Counted from the stretch's first letter, positions 38,070 through 50,887 are shown. The stretch is 64,000 nt of DNA from Bigelowiella natans CCMP2755 (GCA_000320545.1 ADNK01002286.1:72001-136000); one strand, 5' to 3'. Made by a program: numbers and translations. The notes: generated by a model from the letters alone, not told the origin.

Positions 38070-39695
38070 GGGGAGATGTACGGAATGAGAACAAGGAAAG
38101 ATCCGTTTGTAAATGGTACTACAATTGTATACATATAGGAATAGCTGTGCATGAAATAAACCTTGTATTATTATGATTTTCTTAATGATGTATCTTGTCT
38201 CTAGATCGTTGTTATTATCCATCCTCTTACTTACTACGTGTACTCCATTTCTACTACCTCCGCAATGTCGACAACTCGACAAATCTTCCCGGAGCGAGGA
38301 CATATTCGAGCCTGTTATATATAACCAGCAACCATTGAATGGGATGATGCTAACATGCTCTGAAAGGCTCATGCTAGTACGCAACGCATGCGTCATTTTT
38401 GTATGGCCATCTCCATTGTAGTAGTAGTAGTAGTAGTGATCGTAGTGGGAATAGTAGTTTTAATAGTAGTACTACTACCTGTGTGAGGCCTCTTCCGAGA
38501 GGAAAAGGCTTTCGATTCACCTCAACGTGCCACTCAACGCCGACTAATATTTTAATTATAAATTATCGTACAGAGATAGAGAGATTGTAATATTAAAATA
38601 GGGATTACGTATTTCTTCTTCTATCGTCATCACCCCTTATAATAACATCACAATTCTTCACATACCAGAATCCCATCCTTCAGCTACGCTGTCAACGACA
38701 AGGTGGAAATCTACATTTAGATCATGGCCTTAATCAATTAATGGAATGACATATATTGCGCTCCATACTACTTTTACTCTAAATCCCCCCTTTCTTTCTG
38801 AGCGAAGGATGATATTGACATACATCGAAACGCTCGAACAACTGCTCGTTACAGGAGGAATCTTATTTGTTGTTGGCTACTATTTGAAGAAGAAGCCTTA
38901 CCCGGTGCTTTGAAAGGGAGGTACTTGTCAATCTCGCCCATGATAAATGCGGGGTGGTATCTGACGAATAAACAACAGCAGTAACGATCAGAACAAGAGG
39001 ACATCTCTTCTTTCTCCTTTGAAGCACCCTCGAGGGTGCTATCTTATTGCCTTCTTCACTGTTCCTCTGTTACTTCTACCGCCGTTATACTTGTAATACC
39101 TGAGAGCAGCTTCGAACGCTTTCTTTCCTCTACATATAGTTGCTATGTAGTAATATAAGAATGAAATTTTATGTATAAGATCAAGCGAGTAGTTAACAAG
39201 AGTGTAAATTCACCAGGGCCAAGGAGTAAGTCCTCATAAAGGCAATCTTCTGTCAAAAACGCTGATGCTGCCGTTGCATTTCGATTGTTGAAAGCATTGT
39301 ACATTCCAAGGATGGCCTCACTTGGAGTGTAACCCCCCTGAAATATAATTATGATATCATTAGCCAATACCATCTAGAATGTCGAAGTAAGCAGGAAAGC
39401 TCCACAGATGACAAACAGCAAGATTGCCTCACTCTACCTTCGCCTTTGGAATCTTTGCCCTCTCCAAGCTAGATTCAATCGATATACCCGATGACTTCCC
39501 CTGCAAAGCTTGGATCCTGGAGTTCATTCTGCCATCATCACGTCTTCTGTTTTTCCTTGCATCAAGGTGCGGTGTTGTTGTACACCTTGAGCATGCCATG
39601 GAACTCAAGCGTGATCTCGCACGACTGCTGGTGGTTGGGAGACGAGCGCTGGACTGTATGATTTCTATAAAAAGTAGGATGTACAGTACCAGCAT
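37771..39695 (-). CDS. SnoaL/NTF2-like domain protein with secretory leader, eight exons
   Basis: Exons 39695-39438, 39337-39214, 39127-39100, 38960-38902, 38710-38666, 38543-38479, 38311-38258 and 38010-37771 join in phase into 290 residues. The chosen start gives MLVLYILLFIEIIQSSARL, a good signal peptide. An upstream in-frame ATG at 39836 would hide it. The domain runs EAILGMYNAFNNRNATA, LTEDCLYED, KKAFEAAL, YHPAFI, LPFKAPDFHLVVDSVAEG, VGVEWHVEVNRKPFPLGRGL and SGKICRVVDIAE. This is the NTF2-superfamily fold with the SnoaL-like order of conserved blocks. Family members bind small hydrophobic molecules or act as cyclases. The reaction here is unknown. The basic Ser-rich stretch after the leader fits a plastid transit region (inference). 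The C-terminus has a hydrophobic patch (VIGLITAPLVQFLF) and a Ser run. Confidence 0.8.
38021..38063. repeat. GA microsatellite in SnoaL-like gene intron
   Basis: (GA)n tract that forms the polypyrimidine tract (CT on the - strand) just upstream of the last exon's acceptor at 38011-38012. Length change here could affect splicing. Confidence 0.9.
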
Positions 39696-39836
39696 AGTGC
39701 TCGGTGTTAATCTAGGGGGGGTGACCACGACTTCAGCGAATGGCTCTGAGCTCTTGTTTGATTTGGCTGAAACAGCTGGAAATTCGCTACAAAAACCATG
39801 TCGCTCTCTTAGTTTTAGCACCCAATTGCGAGTCAT

Positions 39837-40561
39837 TTTAATCAGTATTTGCTTATTTCGGAAGTTCCTTTTTCCTGCGGGAAATATCGTAGATAAGCAA
39901 GCTCGTCACAACCAGATTATTTTTGTCCCAGGATTTCCAGAGATAATCTCTTAGAATAATCTGGCAGGGATTCCATATGGGATTCCACTTGTTGACTTTC
40001 AATAAAAATTGCCTCCTTCTCATTGCCGAGGTTCAAAAGAAGGAAAACGTGCAAGCTTATAAGTGTAATATGAGATCATATTAGTCGCAGGCCATAATGA
40101 CCAGCCATTCTGGCATGCTGGTCCACATAATTTCTTGAGATACGAATTCGGTCAACGGTCGATCTATTCTTAGATTCTCAGAGCTCTATACATCAGTGGG
40201 AAATAACTGGGGCGACAACACAAAACAACTGCCGCATGCGCACTTCGATGGGTTCCGGGAAGTCTGGAAAACATCGTGGGAATGTACAAAGTGTGCTGTT
40301 TCCAAAGAATTTGCATGTAGTTGTTGTCGGAAGAGGTTTTGTAAAAGTAAAGTACGATTTCCATTCGTAGCATGTTCTTTGGGTAAATATTTGCCCAAAA
40401 CTGCACATTTCTTTCTCCTCGCTTCCTCAGTATTGCAGCTCCAGCCTTCAGTGCTGGAAGCATCGATTGTTCCCACAGCTCCCAGCCAAAGGGAGCAAGG
40501 GGGGGGGTTAGAGGAAGGGGGCATTAAGCTTCATAAAAGAAAAGGAAAAGAGCGAGAGAGA

Positions 40562-40599
<38 letters not shown>

Positions 40600-40861
40600 A
40601 AGAGAGAGAAAGAGATTATTCAGCCGGTGTATGGAGGAAGCACATCCCGCACAGCGCAGAGAACCGGAGAAGAGCCTGTATTAAGCGTAATTGTTACGGA
40701 GGTCGTGTCTTTGTAGTACAAGAATGATGATAAATCATCCAGCTCTTCTCATCATTGTGGTAATAGACAATACGGCGAGTAGATATAAAACATGCTGTAC
40801 AAATTCGTTTGTTTATCTTGAAAAACATAATGTATGCGTATTGTATATTTATATATTTACA

Positions 40862-40944
<83 letters not shown>

Positions 40945-41107
40945 GTATGTGTAGATGTGTGTAGGTGACATGTACGCGTTTGCTAATAATATGTAAACAT
41001 TATTCCAAAACTTATTATTCGAAAGAGTTGGTTATGCTTTGTATCACAAAACAACCCTGCGTCAGTTCATTTGTCTATCCTTACCTATCTTCTCCTTTGC
41101 TCCTCAG
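39837..41107. other. Intergenic with very long TG repeat
   Basis: No confident gene. 40547-40615 is a GA-rich tract and 40865-40941 an almost uninterrupted (TG)n of about 77 bases. Earlier exon(s) of the following surface-protein gene, including its signal peptide, should lie here, but I could not identify them. Confidence 0.5.
40865..40941. repeat. Long TG dinucleotide repeat
   Basis: About 38 consecutive TG units, the longest dinucleotide repeat in the window. Confidence 0.95.
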
Positions 41108-41734
41108 GGAATCTTCCTACTACAAATTTCTACAGCAAGAGCAACATCTTCGCCATCTCTATCACCATCTTTGAGCCCTTCTTCGCTGCCTTCCTCCTCC
41201 CCCTCACTTGCACCTACGTTATCTCCCTCTACTTGCAGCCCTTTGTTGGCTTCCGTGTCACCGTCCTCTTCGCCAAGTAAGAAGCGCCGCATTTATTCGT
41301 TTCGCTTTGAAGATGATTATTAATGTTGAGTACTCAATTCAAGGCACTGATGATGCCAAAATTAGATATTATGATGTTCTTTGTAATGTCGTAGGTTATT
41401 ACTACATACAACCACTACTACTACTACTACTACTACCACTATTATTCTGGCTTCTGTTTTATTTTTCCTTGTTGTTGTTGTTGTCGTTGTTGTCATTATC
41501 TGTTACAGGCTACTCGTCATGTAACCCTACAATGGCGCCCACACTGACAAGAGCTCCCACAATAACACAATCACCCTCGCAGAACCCAACAAACATGCCA
41601 TCAAAAGTCCCGACAGTAACATTTTCTCCTTCCTCTGCTCCAACATTAGGGCCTACTCAGGCTCCGACGGAAACGGGTAATAATCAATCGTTTCTTCTTA
41701 CACTAAAAGTTCAGATATCTAGAGCGATGTCGAT

Positions 41735-41778
<44 letters not shown>

Positions 41779-41812
41779 CCTCCCCCCCGCCCCCCCCTTT
41801 CAAAAAAAAAAC

Positions 41813-41848
<36 letters not shown>

Positions 41849-43047
41849 TGCGACCAACATTAAATATATTTTTTCTAGATTCACCCACAATAACGCGAAA
41901 TCCCTCTGTGGCACCTTCTTCGCGACCAACACTCAATCCCAGCGTGTTCATCTCATCGTCTCCAACGACATCCATACCAACACAAACACCGACTACATTT
42001 TCACCATCAAGCCCTATTTCGCAGATTCTCACCATTAAATTACGGTATTAGCATTGAAATGTGTATGCTCTAGCACGTCGTTGTCGTTTGAAAGGGGAAA
42101 TGGGTGTCGGTAGGTAGGTAGGTAGGTAGATAAATAGGTAGTAGTAGTAGTGGGGTAGCAATGCTTGTGTATGCGAGCGGAGGAGGGAGGAGGGGCGTTT
42201 GAAAAATATAATTTTGAAACTCAAAATATTATAAGTCGGTTGCTGTGTAGGTGAGAGGGTGCATGCTGATAGCAAGTGGTCTTTGTTGTGTGTGTGTGTG
42301 TGTGTCGGTCTCTTCTTCCTACTCCTCCTACAGGTTTTCCTTGGTGACGTTTCGATCACTAAGCACTCGAGAGAAGAACGAATTCGAGGACAACATACAG
42401 CTGTGTATTTCTCGCTCAGAAAATGTGCCCTTGGACGCCGTGGACCTCCAAGCTGTTTCCTCAATCGCGGTAGTTAGTTGATTCATTTGTGGTTTGATTT
42501 GATTTGATGACGTCGTCTGATGGCGGTAGACGGAAAAGGGGGGGGGATAAGAAATAGTGGGAAGAAACTCTGCTCTTTGCCCTATTCGTTGAATCTGCAG
42601 TGTATTGTTGGTGGGTCTTAAATTGATGTCTATTAATCTACCATTAAGCGATGCTAACCCATTGGCGACCACCTGCGCGACTGCTCTGTTACCCTATTAG
42701 GATGGGGGCACAAGAATCACTACAGAAATTCTCTTCTTCTCCTTAAACTCGGCGACGTTCTTCATGGTAGTGTTGATTGATGGGTTGGATGGTGGCGAAA
42801 TGATGTATTATTACCTATATTATTACCATGCATAAAACCAATCGATTGTCAGATGGCCATCGTTACAAATCACGCGTAAGTATCATAACAAATATTTCGT
42901 CGTCCTCGTCGTTTCTTCGCAGGAGAGGGTATCTGATAACTCGTCAGCTATATTTAACACGGAGAATCTATTTCGTGTTGCGGACTATGGGGTAATCAAT
43001 ATCATCAAATATTAGATTGTTGTAAATATATATATTATATACATACA

Positions 43048-43123
<76 letters not shown>

Positions 43124-43580
43124 CATGATGTCTCCTTTTTCCTAAGTTAGTATTAACTACCACATGTTACTCCTCCTACTGCTACTTGTGGCTGCACTCC
43201 CAATAATAAATGATAATTAATAATAATAATAATAACAATAATAAGGTTCCGGTCGTGGAGGACGTGTGCTTCTGCACGATGCAGAGCGAAAATAAAAGCT
43301 CTGATAGCACCTCCCTTGTTCTTCTTATCATAGGAGTGGTAGATAATCAATTTTTCCTTCGTCACGTCAAAATACTACTACGTACTACGCGAGGAAGGAG
43401 GATTTAAGGGGGGGGGGGGGCGGGTTCAAGAAATAAAGAAAAGATGAACTCTTTTATCATGATATATTCACCTATGATCAGGCATGTGCGGGAGTGCTGA
43501 TGTGTTGTTGCATCTACTTCACCTGGAAGTTCTGTTGTAAAAAGTTAAGAAGAAGTAGAGAACAAAGGTGGCTGAAATAA
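41108..43580 (+). CDS. Ser/Pro/Thr-rich single-pass surface protein (5' end missing)
   Basis: Exons 41108-41276, 41509-41676, 41879-42044, 42334-42469, 42701-42766, 42923-42991, 43246-43335 (or 43338) and 43482-43580 join in phase into about 320 residues. The first three exons encode SPS, APT and PTxxPS repeats (SPSLSPSSLPSSSPSLAPT), a stalk type common in stramenopile cell-surface proteins. Next comes a compact domain of about 110 residues (LTIKLRFSLVTFRSLSTREK, then FEDNIQLCISRSENVPLDAV) that looks like a SEA-like or adhesin module. A membrane helix follows (LVLLIIG, then ACAGVLMCCCIYF) and a short basic Cys-containing tail. The N-terminus with signal peptide must lie upstream of the acceptor at 41106-41107. 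Probably O-glycosylated and exposed (inference). Confidence 0.65.
43051..43121. repeat. Compound AT then TG microsatellite
   Basis: (AT)n to 43088 followed directly by (TG)n, inside the intron 42992-43245 of the surface-protein gene. Confidence 0.9.
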
Positions 43581-44663
43581 TACATGCTGATTTCTATGTG
43601 TGAGAGATATAAAACAAACACCGGTGTTTGGTTCCGCCAACCGCTTGTCCAATCGTATTCATTCTACTCGCCAATCTTTTATCTCCATAAGAGTCAAATA
43701 TTAGAGGCTTTTCCTCATTGATTATTGGAGAAGTATTCAATTTGACTTCAATCAACAGAGTAAACTCGGGGCTCACAACGGATTCTCTCCAGAATGAAAA
43801 CCTAATGTGAGCGTTGCTTTTCAGTCAATCTGATAGTAATATATTGAAATGCAGATTCTGGTGAATGATATATACAATCAGGTTGTGATGACCATAATAG
43901 AATGTTTCTACGGGGTTTAAGCAGCCAGCAGATTCAGTTGTACATACCTCAATTCACAACGTCACGCTACAGCACGTCTGGCCAAGGCACAATCCTTGCT
44001 ATTTGAGATTCTTAGATACAAAGATATTGACTTGATCATAAAATAATAATCGAAGCATAAGCTACAAAGGTTTCATTGTGTTTCAGCAGCACAATCAAGT
44101 TTATACGATGCTGCTGCAACTCGAACAACGACAATGATTTTATTATTGTACTGGCTTATGCATGTAGCGTGCTGCGTGGCCTGGAACACGACGCGCACGC
44201 CGCTTCCGTATTTTCAAGCATGAAAGACAGCAGAATGGAAACAAACAAGCAAAATGTAAGCGCTGTGCTAGCTAGCGCTAGCTGTGGCCGCTGCTTTGCA
44301 TAGCTATATATTTTTGTAGTAATGTACTGAGTAGCCAGCACTAGTAGCTTGTACAGTCTAGCAGGCGACAACTAGCTAGCTATTTAGATATGCGTGTCGT
44401 AGCTAGACAGGGGGGTGACGAAGACACGCTAGCACGTTCTAGCGTACAGCGTCCTAGCGTCGCAGAACGTGTGACGTATGTACAAGATGTACGTCTAGCA
44501 AGTCTATAATAGCACGGAATTATTGTCTACATTAGTGTGGATTCAACTTAGGAGAAACACAGGCATTTTAGATTTACATCATGCTAGCAAGATAGATCCT
44601 GCTCTAGTGCTAGCTGGTCGCAGGATCAGACTAGCAGATAGAATAATGCCCACGATTGTGCAT
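43581..44663. other. Intergenic with palindrome island
   Basis: 44150-44660 is a CTAG/GCTAGC-rich island (GCTAGCTAGCGCTAGC near 44266-44282). No gene seen. The last exon of the glutaredoxin gene lies at its edge. Confidence 0.5.
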
Positions 44664-45467
44664 TCACGAAAACAAATTTTCTATAGTTTCGGCCAAATCC
44701 CCTGATTCATAACCCTGTACAGTGTGTAGTAGTTGTAAATGTTAGAAAGCCGTCCGAGTACTTAAGCATGTACAATCTACAGAAATTGATCATATTCTCC
44801 ATTAGTGCTAGTATTTGTAGTCGTCAAACAGACCTGTAGCATGATGTCGCAGCCTCCATAGAACTCCCCACCGATGTATACCTGTATGTCACGACACCAT
44901 AGATTCCATGCGTCGTGCTTAAATTAGGATAACTATAATAATCAATACAACTGGACAACTCAATGGCAAATGTCTTCAAACTTTCAGATCGATCATACAT
45001 GAGAGTACGCATCTGCTGCCACAGCAGCGGGGGGATGATGACGGTTCCATACTTTAATTCGGATGCTCATATCTTCATATTGCAAACATTCGAATAATCG
45101 GTAAATCATTACATCTCTCTTACAACTGACCTGTGGAAAAGTGGGCCAATCGGAGTAAACCTGCATTTATTATCATCAATTTATATGTCATAGCTGCTAA
45201 GATTGTTTTACGTTTCTGAACAGTGAGTGGCTCACACTTGCACACCTTCATTCCCTGGCGAATCATCTCATTCTCGAGCACATTCACAGTCTCAAATCTG
45301 TTGAAAAGATAATTGAGCTAAAACGTAGTACCGTCAAAGTCAAAGCACGTCAGAATGAGCTGCTTACTCGACGCCCAGACGATTTAAGATCCCCACGCAC
45401 GTGTTCTATTGATTATGAATTACATGAAGACAGTAAAATGGATATGCTACATTATTTTGGCAACGAT

Positions 45468-45512
<45 letters not shown>

Positions 45513-45787
45513 GGGGGGGGGAGGGGGGGAGGAGAAGGAGGAGGATGAGGTCTATATATTAATTAGTAGGTAGCAATCTTAGAAGTAAATAAAACACAAC
45601 TGACTGAGAATCCACATTGAGGAAAGTCCTTCGTTCCTTTCATGAACAAAACGATTTTGTTATCCTGTAGTAGGTAGTTACAGAACTCAATATTAGTGTC
45701 AGAAGAAGAAGGAGTTATCCCATCATCACTCTTAATAATGTCAGAAGAAGCTATCTCAGCACTCTTTTTTCTGTTGTTTACACCCAT
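44664..45787 (-). CDS. Monothiol glutaredoxin (CGFS type), six exons
   Basis: Exons 45787-45605, 45405-45368, 45297-45246, 45160-45131, 44881-44834 and 44714-44664 join in phase into 133 residues. The domain order is complete: KIVLFMKGTKDFPQCGFS with the active-site Cys, NTCVGILNRLGVEFETVNVL, RQGMKVYSDWPTFPQ (the cis-Pro WPTFPQ block), VYIGGEFYGGCDIM (glutathione-binding GG..CD), and a C-terminal helix ending ENLFS. CGFS glutaredoxins bind and deliver 2Fe-2S clusters in mitochondria, plastid or cytosol. About 30 hydrophilic residues precede the domain. The ATG at 45787 is the first in frame after a stop, but an upstream exon with a targeting peptide is possible. Closest to the single-domain Grx5/GrxS14 class. 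Confidence 0.9.
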
Positions 45788-45919
45788 CAATCGAATCCAT
45801 TATCTTCTAGTATTTCCTTTTGGTTCTTCATTGAATTTACTTTTATGAGTGCGTCAATCGCATTTTTAAGTGATGGGAGAAAGCGGTGCCTGTGCTCGGC
45901 TTTGATAAAAATTAGTATA

Positions 45920-45961
<42 letters not shown>

Positions 45962-46950
45962 CGCACACAGAGGAGGAGGACGAGGAGGAGGAGGAGGAGG
46001 AGGAGGAGCAACAAGCGTAAGTATGTATATATTCGCCCTCATGCATGGATATAGACAAAATGCGAACGCGAGCACACACATGCACACGCAGTCTTGCACG
46101 AGTACAGAATATTGAGTGAATATCACACCTTACAACTAATCGTTGTCGCCCTCTTCGTTGTCCCAGCTGTGGCAACGCTCTTCCGATGTCGCTATGCTTT
46201 GGAATATTGAAATCACGAGAATGCCTGAAAGATACATCTTAGCGTTTAGACAGCATATCGACTCTTCATCTTCTTCTTTCTATTCACAAATGAATAGCTC
46301 TTATTTTTTCTATTCACAAATCAATGACATGCAAATCGATGGTGTCGTGTAGATTATTGATCTGCTACTCGAAGTATCGATAGTAATTCATAATTCGCTC
46401 CAATAATTACATATTGGTAATCCTTGTCGAAGAAGTGCGAATGGGCAACACGCGTAGTGAAGCTGTCAGATCGAGAGCTCTAGTGTCGTGCACCCCCCTA
46501 TCGGAAGCAAAAGCGACCATGCACATCCCACCTACTACCATTTGAAAGGTGAATAAACGCAGGAAGATCAATTGGTTCGATTTTGATGTATCACGTTCAG
46601 CCTGTAGTTATATTTACCGAATAGCACAGAAGCGACTAGAGGGGCGATGAGTCCATTGTTCTTGTTTGGGTGGACGGGCATGGTGGGTCTCCTTTTTTGG
46701 TACTTGGTAGTGATCCGTTCTTCTCCGTACGACTTCACAAATGGGATGACAATGGAACCAAATCCAGGCTATTTCTCAATTTTATATTATCATAAATCCC
46801 ATGCATCTTCTACCTACGACGAACCTTATAACTGTTATAAATTAACGGGAAGGCATCGGAAGTGATGGAGGGAGGTGTGGATCTACGAGAGAGATGGTTT
46901 CTGATTGCCATATTTCCAACCTTTAAGTAATCAACGGAAGCGACGGAAAG
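45788..46950. other. Region between divergent glutaredoxin and nitrate transporter genes
   Basis: Contains a (CAA)n tract (45923-45961), a GGA tract (45971-46007) and the promoters of both genes. A frame at 45789-45905 (-) after an AAAG acceptor reads AEHRHRFLPSLKNAIDALIK. It could be an upstream exon of the glutaredoxin gene or of another gene, but I could not join it in phase. No other gene supported. Confidence 0.4.
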
Positions 46951-47573
46951 ATGACGAATGAGGTAGAAGGAGAACGTAACCAACACAACAATGATGAAAA
47001 GGAGGAGGAGGAGCAGCAGCAGCAGAAAATGCCACCCATGAAGCAGAGACTTACTCAATCACAAATGGAATTCTTCCTCGATTATAACCCGATCACGCTT
47101 AAGGCTGTAGAATATAAGATCTACTCGTGCGCTCGTCCTCATATGAGGGGATTTCACCTTGCTTGGACCTCTTTTCTAGTCGGTCAGTGCTACTTCCAAC
47201 TCTTTTTTGCAAAGCTTGTTTGCTCCATTTTTCTGTTGTGTTTTGCAGTTGTGCGTTGAATACAATTATTTTGGACGCAGCATTTATAGCTTGGTTCTCT
47301 ATCGCTCCATTGGCTCCCGCGATAAAGGAGACGCTGGGCCTGAAAAAATCGGATCTTCTATGGGCTAATATATCTTCGGTGCTATCGACGGTCTTCGCAA
47401 GGTTTGCAGTGGGACCTGTAATGGATCATGTAGGGCCGAGAAAGAGCCAGGCCTTCATCCTAATGTTCGCAGCTATTCCAACGTGCTTTGCAGGGCTGAT
47501 CCAGGATGTTGTGGGACTTTGCATCATCCGTGGTCTGATCGGAGTTGCAGGCGCGGCCTTCGTTGGATGCCAG

Positions 47574-47614
<41 letters not shown>

Positions 47615-49049
47615 TTGAACGAGATCAACCTATCCCTCCCAACCACTATCTCTCCTCGTCCTAATTTGGCAATTTATCTATCTAAAGTGCAGCACCAACT
47701 CAGTATTCGCATTTGTTGTTTCCCGTGACAGGTTTTGGTGTACTTTGATGTTCGAGAAGGAGATTGCTGGAAGTGTCAACGCCATTGCAGGCGGCTGGGG
47801 CAATCTTGGCGGTGGGCTGACACAGGCACTCATGGTCGTCAGCATCATTTATCTCGAAGAAAGAATCATCAGGAAAGGGGGGGGAGGGGAAGGAGAAGTC
47901 AATTATACGTGACCTTGGGTACATGTAGATGCTCATTATGAAGAGACTTGAAGAGAGGATGAAAACATATGCAATGTCGGCGTCGTTTGAAGAAAGAGCA
48001 ACTAGAAATTAATCTGCATTTATTTCTTGATTCCTCATGCAGCTATTTAATCTTATTTATTAGGTTGGTATCTTCTCGATGAATACAGCTTCACCAGGAT
48101 GTGATCAGGAGTGCGGCTGGCGGAACGCATTTTTCATTCCTGCATTTGCACTTATGCTGGCGTCCGTGTTGATACTATTTCTCGGCGATGATTGTCCTCA
48201 GGGGCACTATATTCCTCCAGTAGTCCAAGAAACAACAACAACAACAACAACAACAACGCAGCATGCCATCCAAAGCAACACTGATCAAAAGAAAATGAAG
48301 CGCCGAAAAGCGCATATTGCCGATGTTGCGGGTAATCCGCAAGTGTGGGCCCTCGTCCTTCAGTACGCTTGCTGTTTTGGAATGGAGCTGCATGTCAACA
48401 ATACCATTGCACTTTACTATTACGATCGGTTCGGTTTGGGAATCACGACGGCGGGACTTGTGGCTTCGTTGTTTGGCTTGACAAATATCTTCGCACGTGC
48501 ATGGGGAGGGATGATTTCTGACTTGTGCTATAAACACTGGGGAATGAATGGCCGCAAGTACAGCCTTGTTTGCCTAGCTTGCTCAGAGGGGGTCCTTCTC
48601 ATCGTGTTTTCAAGAATGCCTACCTTACCAAGCTCTATCACCATGATGGTGATATTCTCAGTAGTCGTCCAAGCTACTGAGGGAAGTACTTTCGGCATTG
48701 TGCCCTATGTAGATCCCTTGAATAGTGGCGGGGTAATGAATGAACCATATGGTGCTGTATTGCCAGTAGTAGTAACTGATAGTGGTAGTATTAGTAGGTA
48801 TATAGTACTAGTACTAGTCCGTCTCGTTGTAGTAGTCGTAGTAGTAGCACAACAGAGAATTTTAAGAACAACTCATAGCAGTAGTGAGTGAGGGAGTCAG
48901 TGAGTGATGATAGTGACAATGGTAAAAAAGGATTGCTATTCTCTCCTTCTACCGCAGCTCCACACACATTGAACATCATCATCATCATCATTATCAAGTT
49001 ACGATGATAGTAGCTGCGTATTGAAAACACACACACACACACACATATG

Positions 49050-49086
<37 letters not shown>

Positions 49087-49579
49087 ATATAATGTTCATA
49101 TCACGTTTATATTATTATTATTATAGGTGTGTGGATTTGTCGGTGCCGGTGGTAACATCGGAGCTGTGGTTTGGGGATTGGTGTTTCTTTCAACACCAAA
49201 CTTCAGTGACGGGTATGATGATGAAGGAAGGCTGTAGCTCAGTTATTACGAGAAAAAATGAGTGAAGTTGTAACGAATGAATTACGATATATCACAATGT
49301 ATCATTGGCATCGGACTTGATGCTGTTGTTTAACTTCTTCTTTGACCTTTCTGTCACGGTATTCATCTTATCATCTCCTTTGCTCCTCCTCCATGCAGTT
49401 ACATGATCTTAGGATTCGTTGTGCTCTGCGTGGGGCTCCTGGGCATACCGACAATTAGGACGACGCATTATGATACAATGTCACATAAGCGGAGCAAGCA
49501 CAATCAGAGTTCTGCACTACAATTAGGTAGTTTGGACTCTAAGAACGACAACAGCGTCACAAAACAAGAAATGCTTTAG
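46951..49579 (+). CDS. NRT2: NRT2-type nitrate/nitrite transporter (MFS, NNP family)
   Basis: Proton-coupled high-affinity nitrate uptake across the plasma membrane. Exons 46951-47182, 47281-47572, 47732-47834, 48064-48732, 49127-49212 and 49399-49579 join in phase into 520 residues with about 12 helices. Family marks: RPHMRGFHLAWTSFLV then AFIAWFSIAPL (helix 1), FARFAVGPVMDHVGPRK (MFS loop), the first nitrate signature AGGWGNLGGGLTQ, ATEGSTFGIVPYV, and the second signature FVGAGGNIGAVVWG. The N-terminus has an unusual Gln/Glu-rich stretch. The central loop carries a run of nine Thr from an ACA microsatellite, then a basic KKMKRRK segment. The start ATG is preceded by GAAAG. Such genes are usually induced by nitrate and repressed by ammonium; no regulatory element identified here. 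Confidence 0.93.
47579..47611. repeat. AT microsatellite in nitrate transporter intron 2
   Basis: (AT)n beginning six bases after the donor at 47573. Confidence 0.9.
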
Positions 49580-50619
49580 TGAAGCATGTGGGGCTTTTTG
49601 CTGTGCCGCATACACTGTTATCTGAGGACGCTGTTGTCATTCTTATGGTCTAAAGTTGAAGAAAATTACGCTAGTATGATAATGAATTTCATCCCTCACC
49701 TCCGTCATCGCAGCATCACAGCATGCCATCATTTGCTCCATGTGCACTAGTGGCTATGATGAGCATGCGTTCATATATAAGTAATTGACTCATGTGCAGC
49801 GGTAGACGAGCACTCGCGGCACAAGTGCCAGACACACGCACACACATCTAGCTAAGACATAGTTGTGTCGCCATGGGAGCCTACGTACTAGCTACTTCTT
49901 GTTTGATCTGCACTATATTACAATGAATGCCATGCTTCCGCTTGATAGTCAGCTTCCATCCATTACATCGGTTCATGAGGCATGCATTATAGCGTGTGGC
50001 ACGGCGCTGCTACGGTGTAAGCTGGTGAGCACATGTATGTATGTAACCTGCGAAGTAATTATATATATGTAAAATCTAATAAATGAACAATTGTTCGAGT
50101 GTTGCACACCCCATATATGCCTCGATACATTACTACGTCAAACCAGATTACACCAACTACAATTGATACAGTGAGTCGGTACGCATTGTCATCTTCTTCG
50201 TCATTACTCCCTGGCATCGACGTACATTCACTCATCGTCCTCAGACGTAGTATCTACTTCGTCATTGCCTTCGTCGCTATCATCATCGTCATCGCCGAAG
50301 ATTGAGAACCTGCAAACGTAAACGGACCGACGTAGCAATTAGCACAAGCACGTGCAATACATGTCGCTATTACTGAGCATATCAATGCTGCGTGGGTGGA
50401 CAATCTGGATGTTACTGTTGGATGTGATTGCGCAACAACAACAACAATAATGACAAAGCTATGTGCCATTGGCTACTTGATTCTACGTTTGAATATAGCT
50501 ATAGACAGAGAACAACACCTGATAGTCTTTCCTCTTCCTTCCTCTTTCTCTGCAGCACGCTCCGCCTTACAGGATACCGACCCATTAGCAGCAGTCAGTC
50601 ATATTTGGAAGAATGAAAT

Positions 50620-50660
<41 letters not shown>

Positions 50661-50851
50661 GCGTTTTTATTTGATGAATCTACATTAGAATTGGAAGTAC
50701 GGCATCTTACTCTGAGCTTTGCTTGCTTCATCTCCCTCCTCCGTAACGCCTCCTCTCTTCGAGTTCTATGCCTATTACATCACCATCACCAGTAAATCAG
50801 CTACAATAACTCAATCGTCACCATATACGATAAATGCATAAAGTCAATATG

Positions 50852-50887
<36 letters not shown>

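Noticed and set aside
37919-38152. Arg/Glu and Ser/Leu repeat frames over the GA run
   Set aside because: Translation of a dinucleotide repeat in an intron of the SnoaL-like gene.
38173-38421. Plus-strand frame with hydrophobic SLLLSILLLTTC start that looks like a signal peptide
   Set aside because: The opposite strand carries conserved SnoaL-like exon 38311-38258 with matching splice phases. The plus frame is its shadow.
40866-40941. Regular repeats as a CRISPR array
   Set aside because: Simple dinucleotide repeat in a eukaryotic nuclear sequence, with no spacers.
45789-45905. AEHRHRFLPSLKN frame considered as the C-terminal part of a BolA domain (BolA and CGFS glutaredoxins are partners)
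   Set aside because: The HRH and following residues only vaguely resemble BolA. No upstream BolA exon was found and no phase-consistent join to the glutaredoxin exists.
46647-46865. ATG-started 72-codon frame with a hydrophobic start upstream of the nitrate transporter
   Set aside because: No motif and no splice support. It lies in a likely promoter or 5' UTR.
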